From Volvox africanus (taxonomy: Eukaryota > Chlorophyta > Chlorophyceae > Chlamydomonadales > Volvocaceae), in assembly GCA_030268105.1 (NCBI GenBank), contig BSDZ01000094.1:1-64000 (forward strand): a stretch of DNA of 64,000 nucleotides, in the 5' to 3' direction. The translations under genes were made by a program, and so were the position numbers. Below, in pieces: positions 51,801 to 62,926 of this stretch. Under the pieces are notes generated by a model. It ran no database searches and had not been told where the DNA came from. It saw only the letters and a program-made list of their open reading frames with translations. The stretch's first letter is position 1. Each line of letters begins with the position of its first letter.

Positions 51801-53323
51801 CCAGCTGCTGTATCCCGGTACGGCACCGCGAGTGCCCCGTCCCGCAGCTCCGCCCAGCGCTGGCGGTCGAAGCCGGTGGCCCGGGCATCCAGGTAGTAGC
51901 TGTCGACCACTTCCCATACCTCTCGAATCAGGGCGTGGGCGGCCGATGTGGATGCGTCCTAGGGATGCGCGCCACACGATGGCGGTTGTGTTTTGTGGTA
52001 GTAAAAGACGGTTGGATTGGCGGTTGTGGTGAGTCCTGGGGTTCGTTACTCGTCCTGATGGGTCCTGGGGTTACTCGTATCTTTTGGATTAATGATCTGA
52101 TTTGTGGCAGGCGCATCTGCCAATTTCGATTGCAATCTATGGTGGTGGTGGAGGGGTGGAGGGGTGGAGGGGTGGAGGGGTGGAGGGGTGGAGGGGTGGG
52201 ATAGGCCGCATCTGAAATCGTGTCCCTCCCTCCCTTTCCCTCCCTCCCTCACCTGCTGCGTCTCGCTACCAGTCAGCAGCTGCGGCACACCCCCGGTCAG
52301 CGCCCCCAGCACCCCCTCCACTCGCGCCTCCACCTGCCGAGCCACCTCCAACAACCGATCCTCCGTCTCACTGCCCAACTCCGCAGCGCTAGTGCTGGTG
52401 CTGGTGCTGGTAGAGGCGAGGACACGAGCTCCATCCCCGACCACTCCCGGGTCGGTTGTCAGCTGACCAGCCAGACGTCGCTCCCCACCACTGCCCTCCC
52501 CGCCGCCGCTACCGAGAAGCCCATCAACCCTTGCAGCTGGCGCAGTGCGTCCCGATTGTAATGTGAACTGAAGCATTGGCGGTGATAGCGCAGATGGTGC
52601 CTGGGAAACCCAACGGGGAACCTCAGCGCTACGGCCGGTACCGTACTCTGACTCGGACGAAGCTGGGCGTGAGGGCGCGCTGGCGCCGGTGGCGGCACCA
52701 GTGACGTCAGCGAGCGCCTGCCGAGTTGCCATCGCTGGCTTGTCGTATACCGACTCGTACCAGGAGGCATTGGCAGCGATGCCAGCACCGCTAGCCCCCG
52801 GCTCTGCTATCGGCTGAGCCACGAGGGTTAAGCCCCGGGCGACCAGCACCGCCGGTGACTGCGGCTTTGGCTGTCGTAACCAGGTCAGGTTGTCGTAGCC
52901 AGCTCTGGCTATGACAGCCTCTCTCTTGGTGGAATCTTGGCTGATACTATCATTCATACGAACGTGCACGGCTTGTCGTACAAGCAGGGCGGTTCCGGGC
53001 TGTGTCGCTGCTGTGGCGGCAAGCGGCGGTGTTGTGGCTGCCGCCACGGTGGCGGCGGCAGCAGCGGCCGCACTGCAGTCAGCACTGGCAATCAAGCTCA
53101 AAGCTACTGCCGTCGCTGCAGCACAGCAGGCAGCCCGGCCCATCCATTGCCGCGCTGGGAGCCAAGATGGAGCCGCGGGGCTGGAGGACAGGGAGCTTGC
53201 GCCCTCCGAGCCGCCAGCGCCGCTGTCCTTATCCCCTGCGCGGCATATCGGAGAGTGGCGAAGATGAGGTACAAGAGAGGCCGCCCAGGATTGTCGACCA
53301 GAAAATCCGCACGAAGAGATCAA
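48864..53323 (-). CDS. C-terminal processing protease, CtpA / D1-protease type (S41)
   Basis: Serine endopeptidase of the family that trims the photosystem II D1 precursor in the thylakoid lumen. Exons, 5' to 3' on the minus strand: 53323-52253, 51958-51795, 51565-51421, 51191-51063, 50789-50544, 50229-50056, 49755-49629, 49348-48864. All phases join, giving 846 residues if read from 53323. The conserved N-terminal helical domain is in exons 2-3, the PDZ domain in exons 4-5 and the protease core in exons 6-8. The core has LDLRDNRGG (663-671), the nucleophile Ser in TASASE (725, codon 49232-49230) and the general-base Lys in YGKG (750, codon 49157-49155), with the 25-residue spacing typical of the family. 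The true start is unresolved: 53323 is a TTG after an in-frame stop, the first ATG is 53143, and an upstream exon is likely. A hydrophobic stretch at about 61-90 resembles a lumen-targeting signal. The protein is much longer than the family's usual 400-500 residues. Which paralogue this is cannot be told. Confidence 0.9.
50255..50357 (+). repeat. G-rich minisatellite in protease intron 5
   Basis: A unit of about 30 bp (gaggggaggggcgagggggc plus caagtgggg) occurs about three and a half times. It lies in the 314-bp intron between exons 5 and 6, ending about 25 bp from the acceptor. In the transcript it is C/T-rich and would extend the polypyrimidine tract; the other strand has many G-runs able to form quadruplexes. 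Confidence 0.85.
50655..50712 (-). repeat. Imperfect GAT/ATC triplet tract coding for poly-Ser
   Basis: About 58 bp of imperfect GAT triplets on the + strand. Read in the protease frame on the - strand they give mostly TCA serine codons with a few Leu and Thr. They form part of a Ser-rich insertion inside the PDZ domain (residues 527-580). Confidence 0.85.
50899..50929. repeat. (AGAC)n microsatellite in protease intron 4
   Basis: About seven tandem AGAC tetranucleotides inside the intron between exons 4 and 5 of the protease gene. Confidence 0.85.
52145..52199 (+). repeat. ggaggggt 8-bp minisatellite in protease intron 1
   Basis: About seven tandem copies of ggaggggt within the 294-bp first intron, 50-110 bp from the donor. 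It is C-rich in the transcript and quadruplex-prone on the + strand. Confidence 0.88.
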
Positions 53324-54527
53324 GATCTTTCACACTAGCTCCTTCGGAGCCCCTTAGCGGAGCTTCTTTGTGGAAGGGGCAGGACCTCTTCCCGATTAGG
53401 CATCAACTTCACCAAACCCCTCAGCGTGCGGACCTTACTTAACGCTCAAAACCCGTGAATAAGCTGCAGTCTTTGCAGCTGTTCGTGCATGGCAGGTAAA
53501 GATGTTTCAAGCGATCGGGGTTCGTGAGGCAAGGGGTCCCCGCAATGGCACAGCGGAGAGATACGGTAGGGCATGGTGCAAAGGCAGGATCGCTTATGAG
53601 GTCGCGCCCAACTTGCGCCACACAGACCGCACCCTTGCCTGGACAACCCTCATTTTGGCTATCAAGGCGTCGGGAAATGGCGTTTGCGACCACGCGTCGT
53701 CCAAAGGGTGCTGCACTGGCACGGCGAGAGCCCTCGCAACTCCATCGGCTGGATAAGCGATGACGCAACCACGAAGGTGCGAGCGCTGCCTGGCGGATCG
53801 TAACGCTTCGACGAGGCTGCAGTTAAAACACCAGTTGGAAGGTGAATTTCATCGGCCGGTGCTACTTGGACTCAGCTGCACAAGACCCGAGTCAGCTGGA
53901 AAGTTGGGACCTCTTTTGGGCCTACCTTGCCAGAAAATAGATTTTGTGAAAAGACTTCCATTGCAGTGCAATTCATAGATGGCAATATTAAGGTCCGGCT
54001 AACATCGCTTGTACAATCCAGTGGTTAAGACGACCAAGTAGTTCGCTTACAGCATGAGTTTTATCATAACCTTCAACCAGCAAGTACAATAACGCTATTT
54101 TTACACAAACCTACTAGCGATATAAGGACTGCGCAGCTTCCTTGTTGCCAACATGTCGTACGGCGCAGTGTCGTATTATTGCCATTCGATTTCACGATAT
54201 CGCGCACGTACAGTCACAGGAAATCCTCCTGGTGCGGGAATGTTATCCCTTAGGACATGGGATGTTGCATATTGCCTCTGATGCCAATATGCACTGCCTA
54301 AACAGGTGCGGCTTACATGTCGTGGTGTAGGGTGATCCTCTCCGCCCGTACCTCTCCGAAGAAGGCCTTAAGTTAGCTAAACGACGGTGAGGACACGAAC
54401 ACTGCCCTCTCGGTATCAGCCCTTAGCTAGCGTAGGTTTTCCTTATCACGCCACTTAAACATGCAGTAGAGGGCTATCGTGTTCATCTTGGACCCATCTA
54501 CAATTTGTGTGTGTGGGGGGGGACGGC

Positions 54528-54566
<39 letters not shown>

Positions 54567-54974
54567 TGAAGATTGGCTATGTGGAGCTCTATCTAGACGA
54601 GTTGCGTAGGGTTGCATTGAGAGTATGTAACAGTAAAACATCCTGACCTTTCAACCTCTGAACCACATCCTGCACTTACACGCACGTACGACCTCTTCGT
54701 CTGCACCAACCTGCTCTATCTAGCGCACCTTGAGGCGAAGGACAACAAAGTCGTCGCCAAAACCGGGGCCTGCTTTTAGTATACATCAAAACCAACCTCA
54801 AGAGGCAAAGCGACCGGAACTTCCTGGAGGCACAAACGCGGACAGGCAGGCGTTTGGGTCGAATCCAGCATCGCAGCATAGCGTACTGGACGTACTGCAT
54901 TGACCTGACATCTTGGCTTGATGCTGAATACTTTATTTTGGAAATGGATCACCTAGAGGGTCTCGTTCATAATT
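53324..54974. other. Divergent intergenic region between protease and HDDC2 genes
   Basis: About 1.65 kb that should hold both promoters and any missing first exon of the protease gene. From 53,439 to 53,770 both strands are open in several frames and the sequence looks GC-richer than its surroundings, but the translations resemble no family I know. A (GT)n run lies at 54531-54562. The rest shows no supported gene, tRNA or clear regulatory motif. Confidence 0.4.
54531..54562. repeat. (GT)16 microsatellite
   Basis: Uninterrupted GT dinucleotides upstream of the HDDC2-type gene, preceded by a G-run at 54515-54522. Confidence 0.95.
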
Positions 54975-55133
54975 ATGTTTCATTCTCTTCCATTTCGTGT
55001 TTCTCACCTGGCTTCGCGGGCATCTAAGTGCTTAGCTTGCATAAGCCGGCTTCAGTCCCTTTCGCTCAAGAATTTAAAGTTTGACAGGAGAACTCAGTAC
55101 ATCGTTTCATTTAGAAGATCTATAGTTCAGGAA

Positions 55134-57142
55134 ATGTCATTGCCCGTATCCAGCGGGTCTCAGCCGAATCCCTCAGGGGCCATCGACTTCCTATTACTCC
55201 TGCAGCAGCTCAAGGTGAGTTGTGATTATAAACGCTACAATTTTCTGGCTCGATGCATAAGTAAAACTCGCCTTCTATGCGCTGCTTGTTTTCGCAGTTG
55301 ACAAAGCGGACGGGATGGGTGCGAAAGAACGTGAATGGACCGGAGAGCATCGCTGGTATGGTGTTCATTTAGCCTTGTATCGACTCAGTGAACTGGTCTT
55401 GGCAGGTGCAGAAAGGCATCTTACGTAGCAAGCGGGGCACAGCATAAGGAACGGAGCACGGCACCCAGCATGACGCCGGAAAGCAGGCCGCACGTGCAAT
55501 ACCAAACCTGGACATTAAAACATTCCATTATAATGCCCCAAATTCTTCTACCAGATCACATGTATCGTATGTCCATGATGGCCCTCATAGCGACGGACAG
55601 CGGCGTTGACGTAACAAGGTAGGGTTGGGCGGAGCCGAGGTCAGGCCAGTGCGTGGATGGGATCAGCCGTGTTAAATCCTGGTTTTAATGAAATAACTGC
55701 TGTGGTTGGGGTCTCGGCCTGCCTAACAGTAGCCGCGACCAAGAGTGCTCTCTGTTCAGAGCTACCTTGGCTTGCTGTCCCGCATCCAACCGCGACCATC
55801 TCATCTGGGCCCCTCCTTCCTATGACCCCACCCCACATTTCCTCACCCTAGGTGTATCAAGATGGCCCTGGTCCATGACGTGGCGGAGGCAATAGTAGGT
55901 GACATCACACCGCATTGCGGCGTCAGCGATGAGGACAAACACCAGCGGGAGCGTGCGGCAATGAGGCGGATTAAGGAGATGCTCGGACCCGAAACAGCGG
56001 CAGGTAGGTTTTTGTGGCGCTGGCGGCATATGAACAAACCCCTCAACCCTGATCTCCTGATCTCCTGCTGTAAACTCCGTGCGTCTTTGGGGGTACATGT
56101 GCACACGTGGCATCTCACACCACTCCAACAACGATATCGTTTACGGTACTTTAGGCCGCGAGGTGGAGTCGCTCTGGCTGGAGTACGAGGCCGCTGCCAG
56201 CCCGGAGGCGCTTCTCGTGAAGGACTTTGACAAGTTGGAGATGATCCTCACGGCGCACCAGTACGAGCAGGTGTGTGTGTGTGTGTGTGTGTGTTTCAGC
56301 TCCTCCGTGGGTCCTACGGAAATGTAACAGGTCCTCCGACGATTAAGGAGGAAGATGTGCGGGAGGTTTCACAGCTGGGCGGTTTTGCTGTGGTTTTGGG
56401 TTTATGTGTTTCTGTTAACGAATGGGATTTGTAGAGGAGAGCTGAGAGTTAAAGGTTTCGGAGCTAAGGTTAGATGGGTTGAAATCTCAACTCAGTCACA
56501 ATCCCTTGCCTTCTCCTTTATAATCATTTCCATTGTCCTCCGCAGGCTCAGACGGGTCTGCTCTTGGAGGAATTCTTTACCAGCACTGCGGGGCGTTTCA
56601 AGACGGACACAGGGTGAGAGACGGGTGGAGTGGTTCGTGGGCATCAGAGGCCTGACAGGACATGAAAGGTGGATTCAAGCAGCAGACTGTAACGCTCCGC
56701 AGCGGGCAGGGTTGTGGGCTTCAGACGATGAGCAGCTATGAACCGTAACGGATGTTGAGCACAATGATTGCACGCGTGCGCATGCAACCTGGTTAAGCAA
56801 GAGCACAGCTCGGGGAAAACGGAGAGCTATGGCCGATACCCAGCCATCCCGCTGGCGAAAAGTCCTGAGAGTTCGAAAAGGCACAGACGGTAGTTACCTA
56901 GCTCCATATATGGCGCTGAGGTGCTCCCACATAACTGTTCAACGATGATGGTCCACATGGGGATTTACAGGAAGGCCTGGGCCGCGGAGCTCGTGGCGCG
57001 CCGCTGTAAGGCCCAGGACGACGCTGTCAGCAAGGCAGCCGTTGAGGACAAGGGGCCGGAAGCTGCGGTCTCCGGGGCAGGGAGTGAATGTGCAGGGGAG
57101 AGCTGGAAGCGTGCGCGATCCAGTGATGTACACAGCGAGTAG
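55134..57142 (+). CDS. HDDC2: HD-domain 5'-deoxynucleotidase, HDDC2/YfbR type
   Basis: Metal-dependent phosphohydrolase expected to dephosphorylate deoxyribonucleoside 5'-monophosphates, by family resemblance to bacterial YfbR and eukaryotic HDDC2. Exons: 55134-55214, 55298-55355, 55555-55618, 55852-56003, 56155-56270, 56546-56613, 56971-57142. They total 711 bp, or 236 residues; human HDDC2 is about 200. Visible hallmarks are RTGW at 31-34 (nucleotide-binding region), the metal ligand His48 in DHMYRM, the HD pair His76-Asp77 in ALVHDVAEAIVGD, Glu80 matching the YfbR catalytic Glu, and Asp144 in KDFDKLEM. The motif EEFFTSTAGRFKT near the C-terminus is also typical. All catalytic residues are present. 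The last exon adds a polar tail of about 40 residues not usual for the family. The frame is open back to an ATG at 54975, which would add 53 residues rich in Ser and Arg, a possible organelle presequence. I prefer 55134 because its context (gaaATG) is better and the family starts there. Confidence 0.92.
56271..56294 (+). repeat. (GT)12 microsatellite at a 5' splice site
   Basis: The run begins exactly at the donor of HDDC2 intron 5 (exon ends CAG at 56270), so the splice donor GT is the first repeat unit. Confidence 0.9.
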
Positions 57143-60100
57143 AGCGGTCACGGCAGTGGTGGATGTGGTGCAGGTATGGGGGGAGGGGTCGTGTAGAATG
57201 GTTGGGTATGCTTCCTCAGATCCACTCTCCCTGTGCCATTCCGCCCAGCATTCATGATTTCGTACAGCCAGAGGAAACTCAAGAGACAGGCGCGTGCCAT
57301 TAATCAGCCAGCGAGCGGCAGGGCTTTTTTAAGAGACAGAGAGAGCGGCCTATCGACTCAAGAGGTGTAGGTGGTCGTGGACACGGAACGTCCTGATAAC
57401 CTGGCGCCTTGGCCACGATAATGGTTGGGAAGGCCCCATCGTGAGGGCTTCAGACCCTTGTTGCCGCGGGGCTCCTTAAGAGTTGGGCCTTGTCGGTACC
57501 CGGAGCAAGTGAACGGTGAAAAGCGGACGGAAGAGCGTGCATGTTCGAAGTGTGTCGGGAAACAGATATTTACCGTAACTTAATGCCCTCGGCCATGTGA
57601 GGCGCATGTGAGTGAGGCGCATGTTGAATCCATGTGCCAAGTACACGTAGTGCAGCTGTGCTGCGCTGTGCTGAATTGGATTGGCTGTCAGCACGAAGCA
57701 GCTCCTACCGCTGCATGATCTCCCGCGACATGCAACTTGATGTGCGTGTTGAGGTGACAGAAGCTGGGCGTTAAGATCAAGCGGCCGCTCACGGCGGTTG
57801 TGACGGCCGCATGCTTACATGGTCTAAACACATATAACGATCGCCGCAAAGCTCGATTGCATAGCATAGCCTGACTTGTCCTTTCGTTTCGTGCTTTCCC
57901 TGATGGCTCGGGGTTCAGTGATCTGGATCGTCCTGCTTGGCATGGCTGCCTGCTCTATGTCGGTACAGCAAATAATCGACATGGTTGCTGATCCCTTTTG
58001 TTCTCCTTAGTAAGGCCAGGGGCCTGACCCCTGAGTAACGCCGCATCCGCACCGCATCCTATAATGGTGCTATCTTCGAGGCCGGGACCGCCCGTGGCCA
58101 TCACATTCCTGATGATTCCAACAATGTACCATTATCATAACATTCACGCACGGCCCTTCTGGAGTCCAGTGCGACACAGCTCGTCCGAGATATCAACAGA
58201 AATCGCCGTTGCGCTCAAACCGTGTACCAACGCAAGGCAGGGGTCCTGCATACGGTTGCACCCGCATCCGCGCACACTTCCATTGATGCGACAGCAAGCA
58301 GCCTCAGTAACGACTTTATGTGCACGTTGCTGTCACCCGTTTGCCTCTGCAGTGGCGAAAGAGCAGAAGGTAAAGCGCCAGCGATGTCAGCCGCAGAACA
58401 GACGCAGTACAGACCAGAGACCAGTAGCCTGCCACTGTAGTAGGAAGCTTATCGCGAAAAGCCGGCTGTCATCATGGCAGGCACGGAACACCACGAAGTG
58501 ACAGATTCATCGAGTTGGCCGGCCAAAAAATGACGTGCACATATTGCGATCTTGAGTTCCGTGCCGATGTGAGGTGCATCAACTTCTGATGCCTGCACGG
58601 GCTATATGGTATGTAGGCAGCTCCAGGGGGCCGTATGTTTAAGGCAGCACATCCGCCTAGACAGGTGTCAAGCTTTGTCGCATGGGGAAGCCATCTCAAG
58701 TCTTGTGCGTCAGTCCCAAAAACTCGGGGCCACGGAAGGCAGATCCAGCCAGCTCCTCACAGACATCAACTTCCCGCCAGCCTCTAGTGCTTCACAAGCG
58801 GCTATAGCAAAATAGCCTCTGCTGCCCAACATCCCAAGCCGCCGATGAAGAGACCTTGCCGATAAAGGTGCCCATGGTGCCGTATGGTAAGCTACGGTGG
58901 AGTTGTAATCACGGCTGCCCAGCCGACGTGACGCATGTCGTCAATGCCCAAGCCCCAAGCCAGGACCCTGACGCGCAGCCCCTCCGTTCAAACACCGTTC
59001 TTCTGTTGCCCCCCGCATGATTTGCACTGATGGTTAGTGGCTGCCATCGCCTCCTTACCACCCTTTTACTAAATTGTAGCACACCACATTATTACCAGTT
59101 TGCCGCTCATAAATTAAGACACCTTAAATTTGTTGCCAGTCTGCGCATCCTCATACAACTTAAAGGCAAAACGCGAAGACGCCGTCCCGGCACCCAACTT
59201 TCCGACGAATAGTCTACTTCATCAAGATAAACAAACTTTTGCATACAATGATGGGATGTTATCCCCGTACGTTGGTAGCAATTACTTACTAGGGCAACGC
59301 GGACGTCTTCTGAAAATTTTAGAAGAATTCCACCCGCTCCTAGCGGTTGCTGTGACCCTCGGGCTGCCCATAAAAACTCTCCAAGCAAATGCGGCTCCTC
59401 ACCTTTCGCCCTGCATTTTGTGCCTCAGTAGTAAGCAGTCGCAATGTGTCTCGACACTGACCCACGGGGCTCACACAATGCGCACATCGCGTGCGGCTCT
59501 CCTACCCCACTGGAAAATGCCAGCAAACAGCAAACAAAGAAGCATCATCATCACCATAATAGGTAACCTCATTAAAGACACCACCATTGCTACTTTGATC
59601 ACATTTGCATTGCTACAATGACAACATATACACGCGGGGATGCACTTGCCGATCCGTATGCGGATGTCGGAAGAGGGGATTTCTGATGTCTCCCTAGGGC
59701 CCCCATGGGCAGCGTACACACGCACCAAAATGGAAATCTTCTCAAAAGTCGCAAAACGAATGCTGCTGCCGCCTTTATGCTAGCCGACTTGATAGAGGTC
59801 CGCACAAGCATCTCGGGGGCACCGCATACATCCACCCCTCCTGCCTGACGCGCACAAACAGACGGTAATGAGGGGGCCTACGGCCACTAGCATGAATGCC
59901 ACACAATGTTAGCAGCGGTTGCCGCCCTTGCTGTGATCACGCCAGCCGCATTGCACGGCGCGTTGCTACCTGACAATCACCATAAACCCAAAAGCTGAAG
60001 GCGACTGAACAGCTCACCAAGTTCATTAACAGCTAACAACACCTGCGAGCAGCACACCGGCGCCAATCAACCGCTGCGCCATAACCTGTCAATCAGCCAG

Positions 60101-60539
60101 TCAACAGTTTCGATACCCCTCACTCAAATGACCCCATAAAATGCAACAAAGAAGCCGCGAAACTGACTACTACTTCCATTTTTCCTCACGACGGGCTATG
60201 CTATGCATTAAATGCACAGGTGGTGATAAAATTTACCCGACGCACAGCTTAACAGCAACAGTAACAACGGTCACTTTAAAAAGCCCGGACCCGCTGGACG
60301 TTTGCGATGGCGGCGAGGCCTTCGCCATATCGCTGGTGCAAGTCTTATCATGTACACAAGACTCAGTATAATGTGCAGCCGTACCTGTGAATCCGTGATA
60401 CAGATACAAAGCCATAGAAGTGTGGCGCGCTGCCTCTGTCCTTTTCTTTACCTGCCACCTTTACCTGCTGCACCTAGCTGGTTCTCTGTGCCAGAAAGTA
60501 AGGAAACTGAAAGTTCGTCTCAAATGAAGTCACAGCCCT

Positions 60540-60542
<3 letters not shown>

Positions 60543-60570
<28 letters not shown>

Positions 60571-60571
60571 C
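60543..60571. repeat. (AC)n microsatellite
   Basis: About 14 uninterrupted AC units downstream of the kinase stop codon (kinase strand -), probably in or near its 3' UTR. Confidence 0.95.
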
Positions 60572-60691
60572 AGGTAACGTCACATTCCCAAGCGCCAGAA
60601 ACGATCCATTGCCAGGAGGAGCACCACACATTCGCGTGCCGCTGTTTATTTGGTCATATATCCTGATTTTCGTGGCTGCATTCATATTTGC

Positions 60692-60718
60692 CCACCACCA
60701 CCACCACCACCACCACCA
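60692..60718. repeat. (CCA)n trinucleotide repeat
   Basis: Nine CCA units about 110 bp past the kinase stop codon, outside the coding region. Confidence 0.93.
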
Positions 60719-60828
60719 TACAAAGCGTCAGTACATCGTCATCTCACACTGATGGCTACCCTGGTCTGAGCTCCTGGAGTTCCAGCCGCCCTCTCATCGC
60801 CGTCGTCTTCATCCTCAACCACGCTGAG

Positions 60829-62895
60829 TCAAGCCTCCGCACCCGTACCGGGGCCCTCCACGGACTCTTGAAGCGGCGCAAGGGGGATGAGCATCATAGA
60901 CGCAAATCCAGGGGAGGACAGGTCATCCGGATGTGGCGCCGCAGCCGGGAAGCCGGCGACGGTGTTGGAGCCGTGCAAGTACGGCATGGGTCCAGCGCCG
61001 CTGCCGCGGCGGCCGGCCGTTGCACCCGTCACGGAAGCCGAGCCAAACGCACTGCGTGGCCGACGGTGCAGCGCCGGCGCCGCTGCTGGCAGGGAAGCCC
61101 TGCTTACACCGGACAGGTTGGCTGCTGCCACCCGGCCTCCCCGAAACGCCCCTCTGGCTATTCCTGCCGATTGTGGCTGGTGCTGCTGTACGAGTCCATG
61201 CAGGAGTGCGCTGCCAGGGTGAGAAGGCGTCATCCGCCCAGCCCAAACGCCCTCACTGTCTCCATTGCCGCCGGCAGCAGCTACCACAGCGTAAGCTGAC
61301 GGTGAGGATGGTGAAAGGTGTGCGGTTGGCTCTTCCTGCTGCGACTGCGGCTGATGCACGACCTGGGGAGGGTGGTCCTCCAGCCGGGTGATGTTTGCCG
61401 AGAACCAGCAACCCGCAGGCACGACCATGGAGGCTGATAAGGGGGTCGATGTCCCCTGGCGCCCGCCGTGGCCGCCCGCATTCAGAAGCGATACAGGCAG
61501 ACTGGCATGCCGCTGGATGTCCGGCATTAGCTGGTGTTGCAGTGCTGCTGCCGCCGCAACAGATATCCCGGGCGTGGTCGCCCCCGTGCAGGGCTCGTTG
61601 CTCTCCACGCCCGAGCAACCGCAAGTTGCACCTGGCCCATACGGATTGAAGCTCGCCTGCGGCAGTCTGCAGGGCAGGCCACAAGCTATTGGCTGCGCCA
61701 GCACCAGTGATGCACCCGGCGCCGGAGGCTGCTGTTGCGGAGTTTTCAGCTGGTCGGGCGCTAGCTGCTGCAGTGGACAGGTGTCTACCAGTGCAGTACC
61801 CGCAGCGCTGCCGGACGGGGCTAGCATGGCCTTGGTGGTGGAACCTAACAAAGCGGCCTCGCCAAGTGAATCTAGCGCCTCGCCAAATACGGAGGTAAAT
61901 TCTACCACAGGCATTTTAGTGCCGTCGACCGAGAAGTCCACAGACCTACGATCAGATTCCGTACGAGCATCATGAGCCATGGCTATGGAGGCTGGGACCA
62001 TGCTGACCGGTTCCAAGGATCGGGCTTGGAGCGGAGAGATTTCCGACCCCATGCCCAAGGTCGCGGACACTACGGAGCTCTTCCTTGCCGTGCCAACCGC
62101 AGCGGGGGGAGAAAAGCAGGCTGCCCAGGCGATACTTCCCGCCGGCGACGTTGGCGACAGTGCGAAGGGAACGGGCGGAGATTCAGTGACGCTGCTGCAG
62201 GTGAAGGATGGTACCGTCACTATTCCCGTCGCTGCTTGGAGTTTTCGCGGCGCCATTACCGTGTGCACGGAGAGGCTATCCGATAGCATTGGCGGCGGGC
62301 TATTGCCATGCTGTGCGACACTGCAGACTTTAAAGCCATAGTCGCCGCATTCACCTCCGCCGGGACTAACCTGCGGTATGTCAGCAAACGACGTCCGAAT
62401 ATGCAGACGAGAGGTGCTGGTGGGCACGAAACGCCCGGACGAGAAATGTGGCGGCAGCTGCGATGTCTGTGTTAGCACTGCTGGCTGTGGCTGTTGAGGC
62501 GGCTGCAGAAACGGTGCCTGCGGCGCCGCGGCCAACGCCTCTTGCAGAACCCGCGTCGTAGGCGGGGACGGTATCGTCGCTGCCGCCGTCATGCTAGCAG
62601 CGCCCACCACATCTGCGCCCACATTGGACATAAACGATGACGGCGGCGCCCCGGGCCCTGAGTCCCGAAGCTCTGATGCAAACTCCACCGAGCATGCTTC
62701 CCGCAGCATGTTCACTTTCTGGCTCCCTAGCAGTAGCAAACTCTGTGTGTGGCTGGGCCTACAGCATGACTCGATCACGTGCGATGCCGCGTAGTTGGGG
62801 AGGGTGTTGCTGCGGCAAGCCACCACTTCGTGGGCGATGAAGTGCTGCTGTTGTTGTTGGTGGTGCTGCCCTTGTAGTTGTTGCTGCTCCTCTTG

Positions 62896-62926
<31 letters not shown>

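Larger units (their letters stand above)
57143..60828. other. 3.7-kb convergent intergenic region, no supported gene
   Basis: Lies between the stop codons of the HDDC2-type gene (+) and the kinase gene (-) and should contain both 3' UTRs. Open frames such as 58064-58501 and 59130-59621 are short, lack family resemblance and have no coherent intron structure, so I do not call them. Small features include a gaggcgcatgt direct repeat near 57599-57625, an inverted repeat caggggcctgacccctg near 58016-58032, and simple repeats near 60,543 and 60,692. No transposon ends or tRNA are visible. Confidence 0.45.

Noticed and set aside
58064..58501. 145-codon open frame in the convergent intergenic region
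   Set aside because: Unrecognised composition, no domain and no splice structure; length is within chance expectation in moderately GC-rich DNA.
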